Source: CAZKCI01 sp964551475
Lineage (GTDB): Bacteria > Auribacterota > Erginobacteria > Erginobacterales > CAZKCI01
Assembly (NCBI GenBank): GCA_964551475.1
Contig: CAZKCI010000009.1
Span: forward strand, 1-7,241
DNA: 7,241 bases
Reading direction: 5' to 3'
Shown here: positions 6,008 through 7,241 of the stretch, piece after piece
How the letters are laid out: each line of letters starts with the position of its first letter
How positions within the stretch are numbered: position 1 is the stretch's first letter
Position numbers and translations under genes: made by a program
Notes under the pieces: generated by a model
Seen by the model: the letters and a program-made list of their open reading frames with translations, nothing else
Told to the model about the DNA's origin: nothing
Databases searched by the model: none

Positions 6008-6634
6008 TTACTTGGCGTAGAGAGTTACCACCTTGGAGATGTCGACCGGCAGTGTCAGGTCCGCGGGTTCGGGCATCCGCATCACTTCGCCCCGGAACTG
6101 GTTCTTGGTCACCTTGAGCCAGGCGGGAACCTCCCGGCTGCGGGCCGCCTCCAGGCACTCGGCCGCCCGCTGGCGGCTGGAGCCCCGATCGCGGACCTCG
6201 ACGATGTCCCCGGTCTTCACATGATAGCCGGGATAGTCGACCCGGCGCCCCCCGACCAGGACATGGCCATGGCGCACGAACTGGCGGGCGGTGGGCAGCG
6301 CCTGGGTGAAGCCCAGGCGGTAGACCACGTTGTCGAGACGGGTCTCCAGCATGCGGAGAAGATGGTCGCCGGTGTTCCCCTTCTCGCTGAAGGCCTCTTC
6401 AAAGTAGTTGCGGAACTGGCGCTCGAGCAGGCCGTAAATCCGTTTCAGTTTCTGCTTCTCCCTGAGCTGCGCGCCGTAGTCGGTGATCTTCCGACGCCGC
6501 ATCCCGTGGGCCCCCGGGATGGGGCGGCCCTTCTCGACCGGGCACTTCGACATCATGCACTTGGCGCCCTTGGAAAAAAGCTTGATCTGTTCCCGCCGGC
6601 ATTGGCGGCATGAGGGACCGATATAGCGAGCCAT
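6008..6634 (-). CDS. rpsD: Small-subunit ribosomal protein S4, zinc-binding form
   Basis: 208 residues, normal length. S4 binds the 5' domain of 16S rRNA early in 30S assembly and helps maintain decoding accuracy with S5. The N-terminus carries C9, C12, C26 and C31 (CRQC...C-X4-C), the same spacing as the zinc-binding cysteines of Thermus S4, so this is a C+ form. The conserved REKQKLKRIYG (58-68) and ERQFRNYFEEA (71-81) precede the S4 RNA-binding domain, from RLDNVVYRLGF (99-109) through ARQFVRHGHVLVGGRRVDYPGY (116-137) to GDIVEVRDR (142-150). The C-terminal block LPVDISKVVTLYAK (195-208) is intact. AGGAGA (6639-6644) sits four bases before the ATG at 6634. In E. coli, S4 represses this operon by binding its leader; no such target can be judged here because the operon start lies outside the window. 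Confidence 0.98.
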   Translation of the reverse strand: MARYIGPSCRQCRREQIKLFSKGAKCMMSKCPVEKGRPIPGAHGMRRRKITDYGAQLREKQKLKRIYGLLERQFRNYFEEAFSEKGNTGDHLLRMLETRLDNVVYRLGFTQALPTARQFVRHGHVLVGGRRVDYPGYHVKTGDIVEVRDRGSSRQRAAECLEAARSREVPAWLKVTKNQFRGEVMRMPEPADLTLPVDISKVVTLYAK

Positions 6635-6659
6635 AAGATCTCCTGATAAACCGGAGCGC

Positions 6660-6734
6660 TGGAGTATTGGAGTACTGGAGTACCGGGAACTGCTGGCCCG
6701 CCATTACTCCATCACTCCATCACTCCATTACTCC
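6660..6734 (-). repeat. 8-bp simple repeats in inverted arrangement in the rpsK-rpsD spacer
   Basis: The 111-bp spacer holds three 8-bp units TGGAGTAY (6660-6683), a 19-bp core (6684-6702) and four units ATYACTCC (6703-6734). The second set is the reverse complement of the first in pattern, so the transcript can fold into a long stem with the core as loop. On the sense strand the four right-hand units read GGAGTAAT, GGAGTGAT, GGAGTGAT and GGAGTAAT, following an AAGGAG at 6736-6731. The rpsD ribosome binding site at 6639-6644 lies outside the stem. Confidence 0.75.
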
Positions 6735-6745
6735 TTATTATGTTG

Positions 6746-7241
6746 TTAAACTCTCCGACGTTTCGGCGGACGGCAGCCGTCGTGGGGGATGGGCGTCACA
6801 TCCCGGATCACGGTGATGGTGAAGCCCTGGGCGGCCAGCGCCCGCACGGCCGATTCCCTCCCCGAACCCGGGCCATTGACCCAGACCTCGAGCTCGCGAA
6901 CGCCGGCGGCTTTGGCCTCGTTCCCAGCCTTTTCGGCCACCAGCTGGGCGGCGAAGGCGGTGGATTTCCGCGATCCTTTGAAACCCACCCGGCCGCCGGA
7001 GGCCCAGGACACCACGGACCCGCCGCGGTCGGTGATCGAGACGATGGTGTTGTTGAAGGTGTCCTGGACGTGGGCGATCGCCGATCCCACCACGCGGGCG
7101 ATTTTCTTTTTCTTGGGCGCCGAGGACGGCTTCTTCGTCTCGGGTTTCTGCTCGGCCGCCTGATCCTTCTTCTGTTCCTTGTCCGAAGCCGGCTTTTTCG
7201 TCTCGGGTTTCTGCTCGGCGACCTGATCCTTCTTCTGTCCC
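6746..7241 (-). CDS. rpsK: Small-subunit ribosomal protein S11 with repetitive N-terminal extension (5' end outside window)
   Basis: 164 residues are visible and the start lies beyond the right edge. S11 forms part of the 30S platform near the mRNA exit (E-site) region. The core is complete: SAIAHVQDTFNNTIVSITDRGG, GWRVGF-like GGRVGFKGSRKSTAFAAQ, then LEVWVNGPGSGRESAVRALAAQGF and the invariant end DVTPIPHDGCRPPKRRRV. Upstream of the core are at least 46 residues rich in K, Q, E, P and D, containing a 21-residue tandem repeat; E. coli S11 has only about 14 residues before the core. GTG codons at 7093 and 7090 could be taken as starts, but they lack a Shine-Dalgarno and would remove the basic KKKKIAR segment. 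The frame is open through the extension, so the true start is upstream. It leads rpsD by 111 bp. Confidence 0.96.
   Translation of the reverse strand, partial: GQKKDQVAEQKPETKKPASDKEQKKDQAAEQKPETKKPSSAPKKKKIARVVGSAIAHVQDTFNNTIVSITDRGGSVVSWASGGRVGFKGSRKSTAFAAQLVAEKAGNEAKAAGVRELEVWVNGPGSGRESAVRALAAQGFTITVIRDVTPIPHDGCRPPKRRRV
7128..7241 (-). repeat. 63-bp in-frame tandem repeat in the S11 extension
   Basis: Copy A (7128-7190) and copy B (7191-7241, cut by the edge) repeat with a period of 63 bp, exactly 21 codons. Over the 51 comparable bases they differ at four positions. The translated units share the pattern QKKDQ(A/V)AEQKPETKKP. The preserved frame and high identity indicate a recent duplication in coding sequence. 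More copies may lie to the right. Confidence 0.85.

Noticed and set aside
5020..6117. Long plus-strand open frame of 365 codons opposite rpoA
   Set aside because: It is antisense to an unmistakable rpoA and part of rpsD, and its translation is low-complexity shadow sequence.
6399..6704. 101-codon minus-strand frame starting in the simple repeats and overlapping rpsD
   Set aside because: It overlaps the S4 coding sequence out of frame and has no family motifs. I keep only the idea that its ATG belongs to the repeat chain.
6660..6734. CRISPR-like array
   Set aside because: Units are 8 bp without unique spacers, and the two sets are inverted to one another. This is simple-sequence repeat, not CRISPR.
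7091..7093. GTG at 7093 as the start of S11
   Set aside because: No Shine-Dalgarno lies upstream, and the frame stays open with coding-like, in-frame repeats to the window edge.

Overview
The window comes from a GC-rich bacterial chromosome with an ordinary gene-dense layout. Its most informative part is the right half. There the minus strand carries the end of the conserved alpha ribosomal-protein operon, in transcription order rpsK (S11, 5' end outside the window), rpsD (S4), rpoA (RNA polymerase alpha) and rplQ (L17). This is a vertically inherited core locus, so the window is host chromosome and not a mobile island. S11 has a long lysine-rich N-terminal extension and L17 a long K/A/E-rich C-terminal tail. 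S4 is the four-cysteine, zinc-binding form. The proteins and the simple-sequence spacers remind me of PVC-superphylum or Omnitrophota-type lineages, but that placement is an impression from memory and not a demonstrated result.

Left to right: (1) positions 1-267, minus strand, a small stand-alone GIY-YIG nuclease-domain protein cut by the left edge. (2) A 184-bp divergent spacer with a C-rich/G-rich hairpin and weak promoter-like matches. (3) 452-3097, plus strand, an 881-residue membrane-bound RsbU/SpoIIE-type PP2C phosphatase with a propeller-like extracytoplasmic region, a second extracytoplasmic domain, HAMP and catalytic domain. (4) 3121-3218, a compact palindromic element with terminal inverted repeats and two internal hairpins. 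(5) A good sigma70-type promoter (3254-3282) feeding a 115-residue secreted protein (GTG start at 3321). (6) A 206-bp spacer with a 49-bp-period duplication inside a 16-bp imperfect inverted repeat. (7) 3875-4342, plus strand, a YbaK/EbsC-family tRNA-editing-domain protein. (8) A bidirectional terminator (4343-4372) separating it from the convergent ribosomal operon. (9) 4409-7241, minus strand: rplQ, rpoA, rpsD, rpsK.

Functionally the right half supplies the ribosome and transcription core: S11 and S4 in the small subunit, L17 in the large subunit, and alpha for RNA polymerase assembly and promoter recognition. The YbaK-like protein plausibly supports translation fidelity by clearing mischarged tRNA. 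The phosphatase is probably the output end of an envelope-sensing partner-switching pathway, but no anti-sigma factor or STAS antagonist lies in the window. I found no CRISPR array, transposase, tRNA, rRNA or defence system. The unusual content lies in the ribosomal-protein tails and in three distinct intergenic repeat families.
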